Source: Aphrophora alni | Taxonomy: Eukaryota > Arthropoda > Insecta > Hemiptera > Aphrophoridae | Direction: 5' to 3' | NCBI GenBank assembly: GCA_963513935.1 | Contig: OY740765.1 | Location: forward strand, 149,507,830-149,571,829 | Length of the DNA stretch: 64,000 bases | Shown here: positions 36,744-47,439 of the stretch, piece after piece | How the letters are laid out: each line of letters begins with the position of its first letter | How positions within the stretch are numbered: the first letter of the stretch is position 1 | Program-made: the position numbers and the translations under genes | Notes under the pieces: model-generated | The model's database searches: none | What the model saw: the letters and a program-made list of their open reading frames with translations, nothing else | Told to the model about the DNA's origin: nothing

Positions 36744-38021
36744 AGAATACTTTAATTTTCTCCAATCTCAACGAAGTAACCTAGGTTCTTCCAAAATTGT
36801 CACTTTCCCTCTAATTTTCCCTTTTGCTTCCCTTTTGCTTTTAATATTTTCTTCCCGTTGTTTTGATTAGTTTTCAACCCTTTCTTCACAGTAGGATGAT
36901 GTACTAAGCTTCCTTCATCTATTTGTCAATCTATCTTCTCCAAACTATTTCTTAATTACCCCTTTTGATTTGTTTATTATTTTGGTCTGCCTTGTCTGGT
37001 GTTGGCGAAACTTCCCCCTCCTATCTGCATAGTGGGGATGGGCGATCGTAGTGTGGACAGACAATCCACCTTGTTCCATGTTCGTACCTGTCGCTCAAGG
37101 TTTTTAAAATATTTTTTTCGAATTTGCCATAACTCTTTTTTAGTTGCGAATTTTGAAATTCTGAAAGTATCCTTTTTCTTCCTCTTGCTGTGTAGGTTAC
37201 ATAAAAACTCGAACGGTGTTTATCGAAACATAACTTTTCGAGTTATTCGAGTTTGAATGTTTTTGTATTTTTCAGATCACCAACTTTTGATCCTTTCAAG
37301 ATTTCATCAATTTTTCTTCAGTTCCTTGTTGTCCTTGTCCTGAAACGAAAGAATCCTCTTGGTTTATCCTCATAGTCCTTTTAGTTAAGACGTTATGCAA
37401 CCTCCAAGTTTTGTCTTTTGGCGTATGTTTTATTGGTGTTAGAAACCCCCCCCCCTTTCATTTTAACAAATATATGCTTCTCATGATTCAATTTTATAAT
37501 ATTACTTCTTGTTAATCTAACTGTATAATTCAATTTATCTTCTTTAACTTTTAAAATGCTAAATTTTGATTTAACCCTTTCTTATTTTATTTCTCATCAT
37601 CGGTTTGGCCGATTTTGACCAAACTTACCAAAAGTGTTTCACTTTGTGCCCTTTATCAATTCTAGTTTTTACTATCCTCAAAACTTTCTTACATTTTCTT
37701 ATATTTGAGAAACCATCTCAAGAGTGATCTTTGATGGTGTTTCTCTTAAAGAAATCTTTATAAATTGTAAATGTTTATTTTCCAAAATGAATTTATCCCT
37801 ACTAAGCTTTATTATACCATGTTTGGTTTTTGGGAATTTCTTATTTTTTGGTTTATTCATCTCTTGGTTTTTTAACTCTAGCCTAACATTTAAACTAACA
37901 ATGATACTAAAATTCTTTTTATACAGTTAACTATATTTAGGTACTTTTAACATTTATTATAATCCAAAATAGTTTAAAATTTTTACAAAAATTAATTTTA
38001 TTATGTCGAATGACATGATTA
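36744..38021. other. Unassigned stretch with pyrimidine-rich plus strand
   Basis: From about 36240 to 37960 the plus strand is visibly rich in T and C and poor in A and G, unlike the flanks. This could be a decayed retroelement lying in the minus orientation, since retroelement genomes often show purine-rich sense strands. No protein motif was recognised. Confidence 0.3.
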
Positions 38022-38029
38022 TGACTTTT

Positions 38030-38499
38030 GGTAATTCTGCGCAATTACTTGGTCAACCCCAAATTTTTTCATATTTTACTACGGTCATAAGGATGTTCTC
38101 AGAAAGCAAGAAACATAAAATTTAAGGCCCGCAAGGCCATCTGCCGAGCGATAAGAAGGTTCAAAGTCCACGCGATAACAGTGGCTTGCGGGAGACGCGC
38201 GGAAGGCCAGTTGTGACAGTACCGTTATATAATTATATATAATGACAGGTTTGGCCAGGTAGCTATATATATAGGCTATATATATAGCTACCTGGCCAAA
38301 CCTGTCATTATAGGCCTTCCTTGCGTCTCCCGCAAGCCACTGTTATCGTGTGGACTTTGAACCTTCTTATCGCTCGGCAACCTGTACGATGGCCTTGCGG
38401 GCCTTAAATTTTATGTTTCTTGCTTTCTGAGAACATCCTTATGACCGTAGTAAAATATGAAAAAATTTGGGGTTGACCAAGTAATTGCGCAGAATTACC
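38030..38499. mobile_element. Foldback MITE with 8-bp target duplication
   Basis: The element begins GGTAATTCTGCGCAATTACT and ends in its reverse complement. The arms match over about 190 bp with few differences. Each side carries TGACTTTT (38022-38029 and 38500-38507), a clean 8-bp target duplication. The centre holds a second, smaller palindrome. No coding sequence is present. Long inverted repeats starting GG with an 8-bp duplication would fit Merlin- or Mutator/Foldback-like DNA transposons; hAT elements make 8-bp duplications too but usually start with CA or TA. It lies 473 bp upstream of the clpX start codon. Confidence 0.9.
38240..38310. repeat. Nested perfect palindrome, 34-bp arms
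   Basis: The arm TAATGACAGGTTTGGCCAGG plus TAGCTATATATATA (38240-38273) is repeated as its exact reverse complement (38277-38310) with only GGC between. It sits at the centre of the larger foldback element, so the DNA or a transcript could form a two-tier hairpin. Confidence 0.92.
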
Positions 38500-38507
38500 T
38501 GACTTTT

Positions 38508-38972
38508 ATCTTATTTAGTCGAATGATTCATCTCTCCTGTTCGTACAGGTCAGTTAATTAATAAGTCCTGTACAGGTGGTCACAGATGACTCATCATTGC
38601 ACACTCGCACCCTTGAATAGAACTGTATAGGCTTTCTCAATCTGTCTATACTGGTTATTTTAACTTAGTAAAAAAACTTATCTTTATAAAATCTTTCCAT
38701 TTTTTTTTTTTTGTTTTTTGGATATTTTTAGACTTAAGCAGTTTGGGTATTATCCCAAACTGTCTCAAAACGTTATGGGCAGGCTTAAACAATATAGTTA
38801 GATCTTATATTATCTGTAAGTAGGCCTAATTGATAATTCAGTAATATCATTAAATTCAGTAAGTTTACTAATATTCATTGATATAATAGAGGTAATGTAC
38901 AGTAATGAAGATTTCTTTTTTTAACTTGTTAATTAAAAAAAGCTTATTGTTTTTTCAGACCTTATTAACAAC
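38508..38972 (+). promoter_or_regulatory. Upstream region of clpX, presumed promoter and 5' UTR
   Basis: This stretch lies between the foldback element and the clpX start codon and has no other feature. No TATA box or initiator can be claimed. The sequence TTTTTTCAG just before 38959 looks like a splice acceptor, which would mean a noncoding first exon further upstream and a 5' UTR part at 38959-38972. This is inferred from the motif only. Confidence 0.35.
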
Positions 38973-39042
38973 ATGAGAAGTGTAAGATGTGCAAGTAGAT
39001 TAATAATACCGAGGAGTCTTCCGCAACAATCACTACAACAAG
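38973..39042 (+). CDS. ClpX: Mitochondrial ClpX, coding exon 1 (presequence)
   Basis: The exon encodes MRSVRCASRLIIPRSLPQQS plus LQQ, with four arginines and no acidic residue, as expected for a mitochondrial targeting presequence. ClpX is the AAA+ unfoldase that feeds proteins to ClpP in the mitochondrial matrix. The ATG at 38973 is the first in this frame after a likely acceptor at 38958. The exon ends one base into a codon (CAA G) at a GTAATG donor. The next exon begins GA GGA AAC, restoring a glycine codon, so phase and frame agree. The family is assigned from exons 2-4; this short exon alone would not identify it, but the matching phase, targeting character and position support it. Confidence 0.72.
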
Positions 39043-39136
39043 GTAATGTAAACATCATGTATATTCATCTGTTTTGAGATTATAGAGTAATATATTAAAT
39101 AATTAATAATATGATATTAATACTGGCCAATACTTG

Positions 39137-40544
39137 TGTGGTGATGTGAAAAATCATAATTTATAATAGATTTAAAATCCGCGGTTTAGCGCCGAAAACA
39201 GGCTGTTCAAATCATAATTTTATTCAATAACTTCATAAATAAAAGAAAAATAGATTTTCAAGAAAACCAAATATGTAATAATGTCAATTTTAGTATAATT
39301 TGTTTTTTATAAATAGAATATGTAAAATTTTGTGTTATGTGGGGAGTATGTTGAACTTTGGTAACGTTTACCGGAACAGCTCTCTTGCGGAAGAGAGAAA
39401 AATCTCGTGCTTAGATCAGTTTTCGTTTGGGGCTAGTTGCTCTAAGACCTATGAATGGCAGTTCTCCGAGTTTCTGTTAGAACATTAAAAAATGTGTTCA
39501 GAAGTTAAATTTGTGAAAGACATGGTGTATTAACAATTTCAAAAGTGCTAAGACAATATTGTTTTCAATAAATAAACTTTTAAATGAAAAGGCGTAATAA
39601 CTTGCAATTTTTAGTTATGTTGTGCAATCGCTGCCACGTGATTTTCGAATTCTCGACAAAGAACTCTTCTATAAGATATATGGAACAATTAAAGTTAGCA
39701 TAAGACATTAATAATTGGTTGTAATACATGTACAACAAAATAAATCTCGTGAGCGATGAACAAAAGACAATTCGTTGATAGTGGACAAAGCATCTCTAAA
39801 ATTAGCACGCAGTCACATGGAAAGACACGAATCATCCTTCGAGGAAAAGTGTTTTCTTTTATAAAGAACATAACGTGATTTGGTATAACACGTTTAGACT
39901 TTCATTATTTAACCATATATATGTACTTTGAACAATTTAGACTTTTTTATATACTTTCAAGATATATATTTGATATCATAAAATTATGTATTTCATTAAT
40001 AAGATTCAATGTGTTTGTTGAGGAGTCTTTAAGTAAAATAATATGATCAAATAAAGTTATTTGTTTTATTAATAAAACTAATTCTCAATTTCAGTAAAAA
40101 TTATATTTTTTATAATTAAAATATTTGCTATGAGAAGTAAAGTAAAATCCTTTTTCATTATTTTTTGGAGTTGCAACTAAATAACTTAAAGTTATTAATA
40201 TAATTTGATTAGATTCTTTTTCAAATGATAGTAATATTGATAGGATGTAAGATGTCTTATATAAATTTTTCTTTTTTTATTTCTGTTACATGAATCTAAT
40301 GTGTTTTATGTTTAATAAATTTTTATGTAATATTTCAGAGACAAGTGTTTTCATTTTTGAAACCCAGAATCACTGTGAGTACACTGTAAAAAGAGCTTAC
40401 GACCCCAGAGATCTTATAAATAATTAAATTCATTCTTTTTTCTAAATTGGTATGCTGAAGCAAACCTGGCGCCCTATAGTCGAGCAAATTAATAAATGAA
40501 TAAACAATTAAAAGTAACTTCATCCTCTTTTTTGAATTGTTACA
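39137..40544 (+). repeat. 5' LTR, 1408 bp
   Basis: Identical in length and, as far as read, in sequence to the 3' LTR. It carries AATAAATAAA-type polyadenylation candidates (for example near 39568) and several AT-rich TATA-like stretches, so the promoter and poly(A) site cannot be fixed. A 62-codon open frame (39300-39488) is present in both copies but has no recognisable features. Confidence 0.92.
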
Positions 40545-40570
40545 AATGTCGCCGCAACTGTGGGCCTTTT
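40545..40570 (+). promoter_or_regulatory. Candidate primer binding site
   Basis: Immediately after the 5' LTR is AATGTCGCCGCAACTGTGGG. It resembles the tRNA-Lys type primer site TGGCGCCCAACGTGGGG used by many gypsy-type elements, with a mismatch and two one-base insertions. It does not start with a clean TGG, so the primer tRNA is uncertain. Confidence 0.35.
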
Positions 40571-40691
40571 TAGTCGAAATAAACAGTGATTTTGGTAATG
40601 AGAACTCTTAAAATCAAGGTAAGGACTCTCTCTATCATAATAAGAAAGATTCTTTTTTAAAATTTTTTGTGTTAAAAATAATAAGATAAAA

Positions 40692-42455
40692 ATGGAGTCA
40701 GAAATTGTAAATGTTAATAATAGTGATGAACAGGTAGGGTTAGGAAATCAAAATTCTTTAAATAATATAGAGCCATTGGAATTTACGGGGGATATTTTTG
40801 ATAATTTACAGAAGGAATCGCAAAGTAATGAGCAAACAAATGAACAATTTGCACAAAATTTATTAGATCAAGAAATAAGTAGTAATAGTAATAGTAGATG
40901 TTCAAGTGTGAACGCGAATAGTAGTTCAGGTTCGGATTTTAATGGGTTTGATAGTGATAGGATTCTAAATAGTAAAGAAAAGTGTGAAGATATGAATAAA
41001 AAATTAGTAGAAACACCAGGGGTAGAAATTGTAGAAGAAAATTCAGATAAGGAATTAAGAGCTGAAGAGGTTAGGGTAATTGAAGAGGTTAGGGAAGGTG
41101 AGCCAAATAGGTTAGATGAAGGTAAAAAATCTCAAAGTGAGGCGTTTATGATAGAAATGCTGATAGAAATGAGAAAGGATATAAAAAGGTTTGAACAAAG
41201 TAGCTTAGAAACAAAAAAAGAAATTAATCAGAGTAGGTTAGAAACAAAACAAAATAATGTAGTTTTAAACAATAAAATTGATCAAGGTAGTTTAGAATTG
41301 AAAGAAATAAGTAACAAATTTGATCAAAACAAGATAGAAATCAATGCTAAACTGGAGGTTTTCAATATTAGACTTGAACAAAATAATGTTAAACTGGATA
41401 AAATAGACAATGATTTAAAACAAAGCAAGTTAGAGTTAAGACAAGATAATTTAAACTTAAAAGAAGCAATGTGTAAAAAATTTGAAGAAATGAGGGTTGA
41501 ATTAAAACCAAATTATGTAAAATCAGAACAGAATCTTAAATTGGAAATTAAACAAATGGAAATCAATGTAATGGAGACTAATAATAAAGTAGAAATTGAA
41601 GTAAGCTATTGTGAGAAAAAAGTAGAATTTGAACAGATTAATAGTGTAGAAGGTGTTTTAGTAGAAAATATTAATAATTTAGATAATAATTTAAATCAAG
41701 CAATAGCTGAAATTGAAATTAACAGTTTTAATGAAATAAATAACATGTCAAATGATTTGATAATAATAGAGGATAATTGTGTAAATGACTGTGTTCAAGA
41801 AATTGCTAAAAAGATGAATAATGGGTTAGGTAACAAGGTATATCCAGAAACAGCAAATAATGTTGAAATTAATATGTCTAGTGGGGTTGGAATAGGTATA
41901 AGTAATTTGAAAAACAAAGTAAAAGTAAATAATCTAATAACGAAGGTATCAGCTGTTTATTTTAAAAAACAAGTGGGTCATAAAAATGTAGAGTTTGAAA
42001 ATTATGTAATGATAAAATTTAAGAGTATTTTTCAAACCCAAGAACAAGAAATTAAAAGTTTTTGTGAGAAATCTAACTTTAAATATAATCTTGAAAGTAA
42101 AAATGTAGAAATAGTAAAAGAAGGTTTTGTACTAGTGTATAAGAATGGTGGGGTTAGAATTCCTGAACGAACAGATGTTGAAATTAGGTCATTAGATTCT
42201 AAGATGTTTGAGAGAAGGAGGGGTGATGGTATGCCTGAGAGGGAGAAAGAGAAAAGTATTTTGTCAATACTCCGAGACAATAACAAAGGGAGATCTTTTG
42301 TTAGGAAAGGGTCTGTTGTGATGTCTAGGCTAGACAAACTGTCCGTGTGGACAGAAGTATTTAACGCTAGAGATATTTACAAAAATCAAATCATGTATTT
42401 TAAAATCTTTCACCAATCTGGGAACCATCGTAAAAAATGGATAATTTATAATTGA
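40692..42455 (+). CDS. 587-residue coiled-coil protein of the LTR element, Gag-like by position
   Basis: The ORF is intact from ATG at 40692 to TGA at 42455, 147 bp after the 5' LTR, the place of gag. Residues 1-110 are Asn/Ser/Gln-rich and probably disordered. Residues about 145-285 form heptad-like helices rich in Lys/Glu/Leu with a recurrent (S/N)xLExKxxxN pattern, a likely coiled coil. A second charged stretch follows to about residue 390. The C-terminal part is basic (MFERRRGDGMPEREKEKSIL) and ends FKIFHQSGNHRKKWIIYN. There is no CCHC zinc knuckle, no retroviral major homology region that I can identify and no enzymatic motif. It may be a divergent Gag, or a gag N terminus fused to a distal piece after loss of pol. 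The sense strand is notably poor in C. The open frame over almost 1.8 kb suggests recent selection or youth. Confidence 0.7.
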   Translation: MESEIVNVNNSDEQVGLGNQNSLNNIEPLEFTGDIFDNLQKESQSNEQTNEQFAQNLLDQEISSNSNSRCSSVNANSSSGSDFNGFDSDRILNSKEKCEDMNKKLVETPGVEIVEENSDKELRAEEVRVIEEVREGEPNRLDEGKKSQSEAFMIEMLIEMRKDIKRFEQSSLETKKEINQSRLETKQNNVVLNNKIDQGSLELKEISNKFDQNKIEINAKLEVFNIRLEQNNVKLDKIDNDLKQSKLELRQDNLNLKEAMCKKFEEMRVELKPNYVKSEQNLKLEIKQMEINVMETNNKVEIEVSYCEKKVEFEQINSVEGVLVENINNLDNNLNQAIAEIEINSFNEINNMSNDLIIIEDNCVNDCVQEIAKKMNNGLGNKVYPETANNVEINMSSGVGIGISNLKNKVKVNNLITKVSAVYFKKQVGHKNVEFENYVMIKFKSIFQTQEQEIKSFCEKSNFKYNLESKNVEIVKEGFVLVYKNGGVRIPERTDVEIRSLDSKMFERRRGDGMPEREKEKSILSILRDNNKGRSFVRKGSVVMSRLDKLSVWTEVFNARDIYKNQIMYFKIFHQSGNHRKKWIIYN

Positions 42456-45400
42456 GTCATAATAAATTGAAATTTGGAATGAATAAATAAATGTAAGGAC
42501 ATTTTATAAACACACGGACTTGATTTTTAAAATAATTAATAAAAAGTAGTTAAGATTTTGTTAATAAATAAGTTTAAGTTTGAAAATAGATAATTAAGAG
42601 TTATGAATATTAATAATTTGTGTGTACTAATGAATTTTGTAAGCTAAGACAAAAATATAGAAAATAATTATTAGCCAAGCGTAAAATATTAAGAGTTTAG
42701 TTTTAGAAAACGTTTAGGTATTTGTAAAGTAAAGACGCTGGATTATAGCAGTAAACAACTTTATATGTTTATTAAGATCTTAATATTTAGAAAACGTGAC
42801 GAAAACAGATTAGCTAGATGAGAGGATCATTGGAGCTGCAAGGTTGTTAGTGAATAACCGAGCGTTGTTTATACTAAGATAAATATTGATTTTACGTGAC
42901 ATAGATAAGATAGTTAGTTCGAAGCGAGGATTCAGAGTAACGTTGAAGAAACAATATTCAATATTAAATAGGTGGATTCAATAAAATATTCAATAATGAC
43001 GAGAGAAATAGAATCTAGTTGGAGCTAAAAGGTTCACTTCTTATCAGTAGACAGATATATTGCTTCATACAGCTAGGGGAGATTGTTTATTCCTTAGTCA
43101 GGTATAAATTCCTATGCATGACATTGAGACGAAATATAGGGTGTTACCAAAATGCTGTCTAGGAAAATAAAAAACCTTTGACGTATAATTCTAATTTGAC
43201 TTGTGTTTTCAAATAAAATTTACTTAAATAAAGGATAATTGGCTTTAAATAAAGTAAACAAGAACAAAAGTAGATTACTTAAATAACTTTAATAGAATTA
43301 AAAGTAAATTTCTAAGTAAAAAAAAAAAAAAACTTAGAATAAATTTTAAAAATAAAATTTTCTTTTTGAATTTGAATAATAACATCTAGAAAGGAATACA
43401 TAAACAGAAAATCGGCGATGCTAGTAATAAGATTGGTAAAATAAACATTATTTCAACTTCGGATGATACGATTTTAATGAAATTATTTATGAATTTTAAA
43501 ATTTTCTTCGTGTAGATGCATTTAAGGAGTACATGAACATTTTGGGTGGATGGCTGAGCGTTTGTGTAGTCAAAATAGAATGTTTTATTCGTAAGAATAA
43601 GGCATTCTGAGACTGCATAAGAGGGTGTGTTGTGAAATAGGGATGTGTTTTGGGTTCTATCTTGAATCAAGTAGGGATATTGCATTCAACCACTGCACAT
43701 TTCAACGTCACAACATGTTACTCTGTGTAAGAGTCTAAAGAGCAATTAGAAGTATGCACGGTATAAAGTAGACGGTTAGAAGAACCTATGTAGGAGAGGT
43801 TAGGAAGAAAAATGCATAAGTAAGTGTGACATTATTACATGAAAAAACTTCAGGTAATAAATTTTAGACAGATGTTGATTGAAAACAAATTGTAGGATAT
43901 ATATATAGAAGTGATCGATCTGTATATATGAGATTAAACCGGACGTGACAAAAGGAGAGTTTTTATGAAATAAAACGAAAAGTTTTATAAAATTGTAGAA
44001 ATGTTGCTTAGCTGATTAGGATAGGTAATTAGATGTTAAATTGTAAAACGATAAGTTGTATGTTTTGATGTTATAAATATTAAGGATTATTGATTAGATG
44101 ATAAGATGAAAAATTGTTAGTTTTAAGTGATTTATGATTTGAGAATGTGAAGAATAGTTGTTTAAAGTTTGAGAATTTATGTGAGTTTTGCCAAGACAGA
44201 TAATAATAAAGTTTTTTAAGTTTTTGATGTTAAATAGTGAGTAAAGGAGGCTAAGTTTCTGTTTTTTAAAGGAAGGAGTAATAAATTAATAATAAGTAGA
44301 GAGATTTTAATGAATTTTATAGAAAGGATAAATAAGTAGTGTTTTTTAAATAAATAATAATGGAATTTGAAATAATAAATGATGTTAAGTAGTTATTTGA
44401 TAAAGGTGTCTAAAGATTTTGATGAAATACGGTGTTAGCTGGGAAAGCAATGATAATTTTTTATTTTTTATAAGTTTTTTGTATTTAAGTGATTGATGAC
44501 AAAGGAGATTTTAATGAAGTAATTTAAATGAAAGAATTTTTGAGTTTTTATATGAAGATGATGACTTTACAGAATTGTTGAGTAAAGTGGTATTTAAAAT
44601 GAAGTTGTTCTGTTAAGAAACTTTTATAAAGAAGGTAGTTAGGTTGCATTAATGGTAATTTTTGAGTTTTTAAGAGGTTTTTTGAGTACTGCGATGATAT
44701 ATAAAGAGGAATACGGCGATTTTAATGAAATAAAGGGAGATTTGAGGAATTCTACGAAATACGGCGATTATTATGATTTTTAAAGGAAGCTACGTTGAAA
44801 TAAGGAGATTATTTATGAAAGAATATAGGTAAATAATAAGGAGTTTTTATTTTATGAAGAATTTTGTTTGGTGATTAATGCAACTTAGATTATTAAAATA
44901 TGAAAGATAAGATGGAGATAATTTTAAGATAGAATACTGAGAGATGATACAATGGTAAAGAAGTAATTTTGAAATAAATAGATGAGTTTTGTAAGTAAGT
45001 TTATTTTTTTTTGATAATAATGATGTTATATTTTTGAATTTTAGTTGAAGAGAGGAGTTTTTGGTAATTATAAAATCAGTAGTTAACATGTTATCCCAGC
45101 AAGACAAAGGAGAATTGAGATTTTAAGTAAGAATAAATAGTTATTGGATCTAAACTAAAATAAATAATAATGTAAAGTCATAATTGAAAAAGTTTTAAGG
45201 TGAATTGAAGTAATTCTGAGTAATAAATAAATAATTTTGTAATAATGTTAATTAATAATGAGAAATTTTAAATTTGAATTGTGTTAAGTTGAAAAGTAAT
45301 TTAGATGAATAGTATGAGATAGATGTAAATTTTTATAAAGATGTAGAAATTTTGTCTTGGTAAGAAGTGAAGTGTGGGAAAGGAAATGCCCGATGGCAGA

Positions 45401-45852
45401 AAAATACACAGACGGCTGTCTGGGAGATAAGCTTTGAGTGACGGGATCCTGTCAACAAAAAAAATGTTGATGGAAAGTTTCCGCCAACGAGGTTGGAAAG
45501 GAAACTGATGATGGGTTTTATTGGATAAATAGAGATAAGGCTTAGCACTAATTGATTCGTATATTTTAATATAAATGAGTTATGATGACTCAAACAAATT
45601 GAGATAGTGAAATAGGATTTTAGCAAATAGATTTTAAATTTTTTTTATGTAAAAAGAGAATCTTTCTTAAATTAAGCATACTAGTGATACTTATTTTCTT
45701 TATGAGGTCCTTAACTGCTGAAATAAGGAATCTTGAAAATCTATTGAAAAATTTTTCACATTTTTGGTTTTTTCTTTCGAATTGAGTTTATATATATAGA
45801 AAAGATTTATAGTACAATACTTGTATTGTAATACAAATCTTTTGTGGGGTTT
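42456..45852 (+). other. ORF-less 3' internal region of the LTR element
   Basis: These 3.4 kb lie between the coiled-coil ORF and the 3' LTR. The plus strand is very poor in C and rich in A, G and T, and no plus-strand ORF of note exists. Minus-strand frames at 43386-43685, 44847-45107 and 45333-45626 reflect this skew and have no protein features. This is where pol would sit in an autonomous element. Motifs such as TTGGAGCT(G/A).AAGGTT recur (42831 and 43019), hinting at internal structure. Confidence 0.7.
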
Positions 45853-47260
45853 TGTGGTGATGTGAAAAATCATAATTTATAATAGATTTAAAATCCGCGG
45901 TTTAGCGCCGAAAACAGGCTGTTCAAATCATAATTTTATTCAATAACTTCATAAATAAAAGAAAAATAGATTTTCAAGAAAACCAAATATGTAATAATGT
46001 CAATTTTAGTATAATTTGTTTTTTATAAATAGAATATGTAAAATTTTGTGTTATGTGGGGAGTATGTTGAACTTTGGTAACGTTTACCGGAACAGCTCTC
46101 TTGCGGAAGAGAGAAAAATCTCGTGCTTAGATCAGTTTTCGTTTGGGGCTAGTTGCTCTAAGACCTATGAATGGCAGTTCTCCGAGTTTCTGTTAGAACA
46201 TTAAAAAATGTGTTCAGAAGTTAAATTTGTGAAAGACATGGTGTATTAACAATTTCAAAAGTGCTAAGACAATATTGTTTTCAATAAATAAACTTTTAAA
46301 TGAAAAGGCGTAATAACTTGCAATTTTTAGTTATGTTGTGCAATCGCTGCCACGTGATTTTCGAATTCTCGACAAAGAACTCTTCTATAAGATATATGGA
46401 ACAATTAAAGTTAGCATAAGACATTAATAATTGGTTGTAATACATGTACAACAAAATAAATCTCGTGAGCGATGAACAAAAGACAATTCGTTGATAGTGG
46501 ACAAAGCATCTCTAAAATTAGCACGCAGTCACATGGAAAGACACGAATCATCCTTCGAGGAAAAGTGTTTTCTTTTATAAAGAACATAACGTGATTTGGT
46601 ATAACACGTTTAGACTTTCATTATTTAACCATATATATGTACTTTGAACAATTTAGACTTTTTTATATACTTTCAAGATATATATTTGATATCATAAAAT
46701 TATGTATTTCATTAATAAGATTCAATGTGTTTGTTGAGGAGTCTTTAAGTAAAATAATATGATCAAATAAAGTTATTTGTTTTATTAATAAAACTAATTC
46801 TCAATTTCAGTAAAAATTATATTTTTTATAATTAAAATATTTGCTATGAGAAGTAAAGTAAAATCCTTTTTCATTATTTTTTGGAGTTGCAACTAAATAA
46901 CTTAAAGTTATTAATATAATTTGATTAGATTCTTTTTCAAATGATAGTAATATTGATAGGATGTAAGATGTCTTATATAAATTTTTCTTTTTTTATTTCT
47001 GTTACATGAATCTAATGTGTTTTATGTTTAATAAATTTTTATGTAATATTTCAGAGACAAGTGTTTTCATTTTTGAAACCCAGAATCACTGTGAGTACAC
47101 TGTAAAAAGAGCTTACGACCCCAGAGATCTTATAAATAATTAAATTCATTCTTTTTTCTAAATTGGTATGCTGAAGCAAACCTGGCGCCCTATAGTCGAG
47201 CAAATTAATAAATGAATAAACAATTAAAAGTAACTTCATCCTCTTTTTTGAATTGTTACA
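45853..47260 (+). repeat. 3' LTR, 1408 bp
   Basis: Second copy of the LTR, offset by 6716 bp. It is followed by the CTTG target duplication. The sequence just upstream (45790-45852) holds a hairpin-like stretch and GTGGGG but no long polypurine tract, which is unusual for an element that needs plus-strand priming. Confidence 0.92.
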
Positions 47261-47439
47261 CTTGATAGAGTTATTTTTTACTTTTAATACAAAGTTATGA
47301 TAAAATAATGGTGGGGTTTCATTAATTCATACAAACACAGTAGAGAAATTTTGTAGTGTTTTATTGGTATCACTGATAGCCTGTAACCCAAAAGTTTGTT
47401 TACAGTGATTCCTTTTGTTTACATAAAACTTCTAAAGAA

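Larger units (their letters stand above)
39137..47260 (+). mobile_element. Non-autonomous LTR retroelement, 8.1 kb, sense to clpX
   Basis: Two 1408-bp direct repeats (39137-40544 and 45853-47260) start TGTGGTGATG and end TTGTTACA, the canonical TG..CA. CTTG flanks both outer sides (39133-39136 and 47261-47264), a 4-bp target duplication typical of Ty3/gypsy-type integration. The internal region is 5308 bp and has one long ORF (40692-42455). No protease, reverse transcriptase, RNase H or integrase motif was seen on either strand. The LTRs look identical, which implies a recent insertion. It must have been mobilised by enzymes supplied in trans, or be a deletion derivative of an autonomous element. 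Confidence 0.88.

Noticed and set aside
39300..39488. 62-codon ORF in both LTRs (also 46016-46204), and the minus-strand 62-codon ORF at 40335-40523 and 47051-47239
   Set aside because: They are duplicated with the LTRs, short, and lack any protein features or conserved start context.
42032..42337. 101-codon minus-strand ORF
   Set aside because: It is the antisense shadow of the 587-codon ORF, open because of the strong strand skew.
43386..45626. Minus-strand ORFs of 86-99 codons in the LTR element
   Set aside because: They follow from the C-poor plus strand and contain low-complexity Ser/Leu/Phe sequence without motifs.
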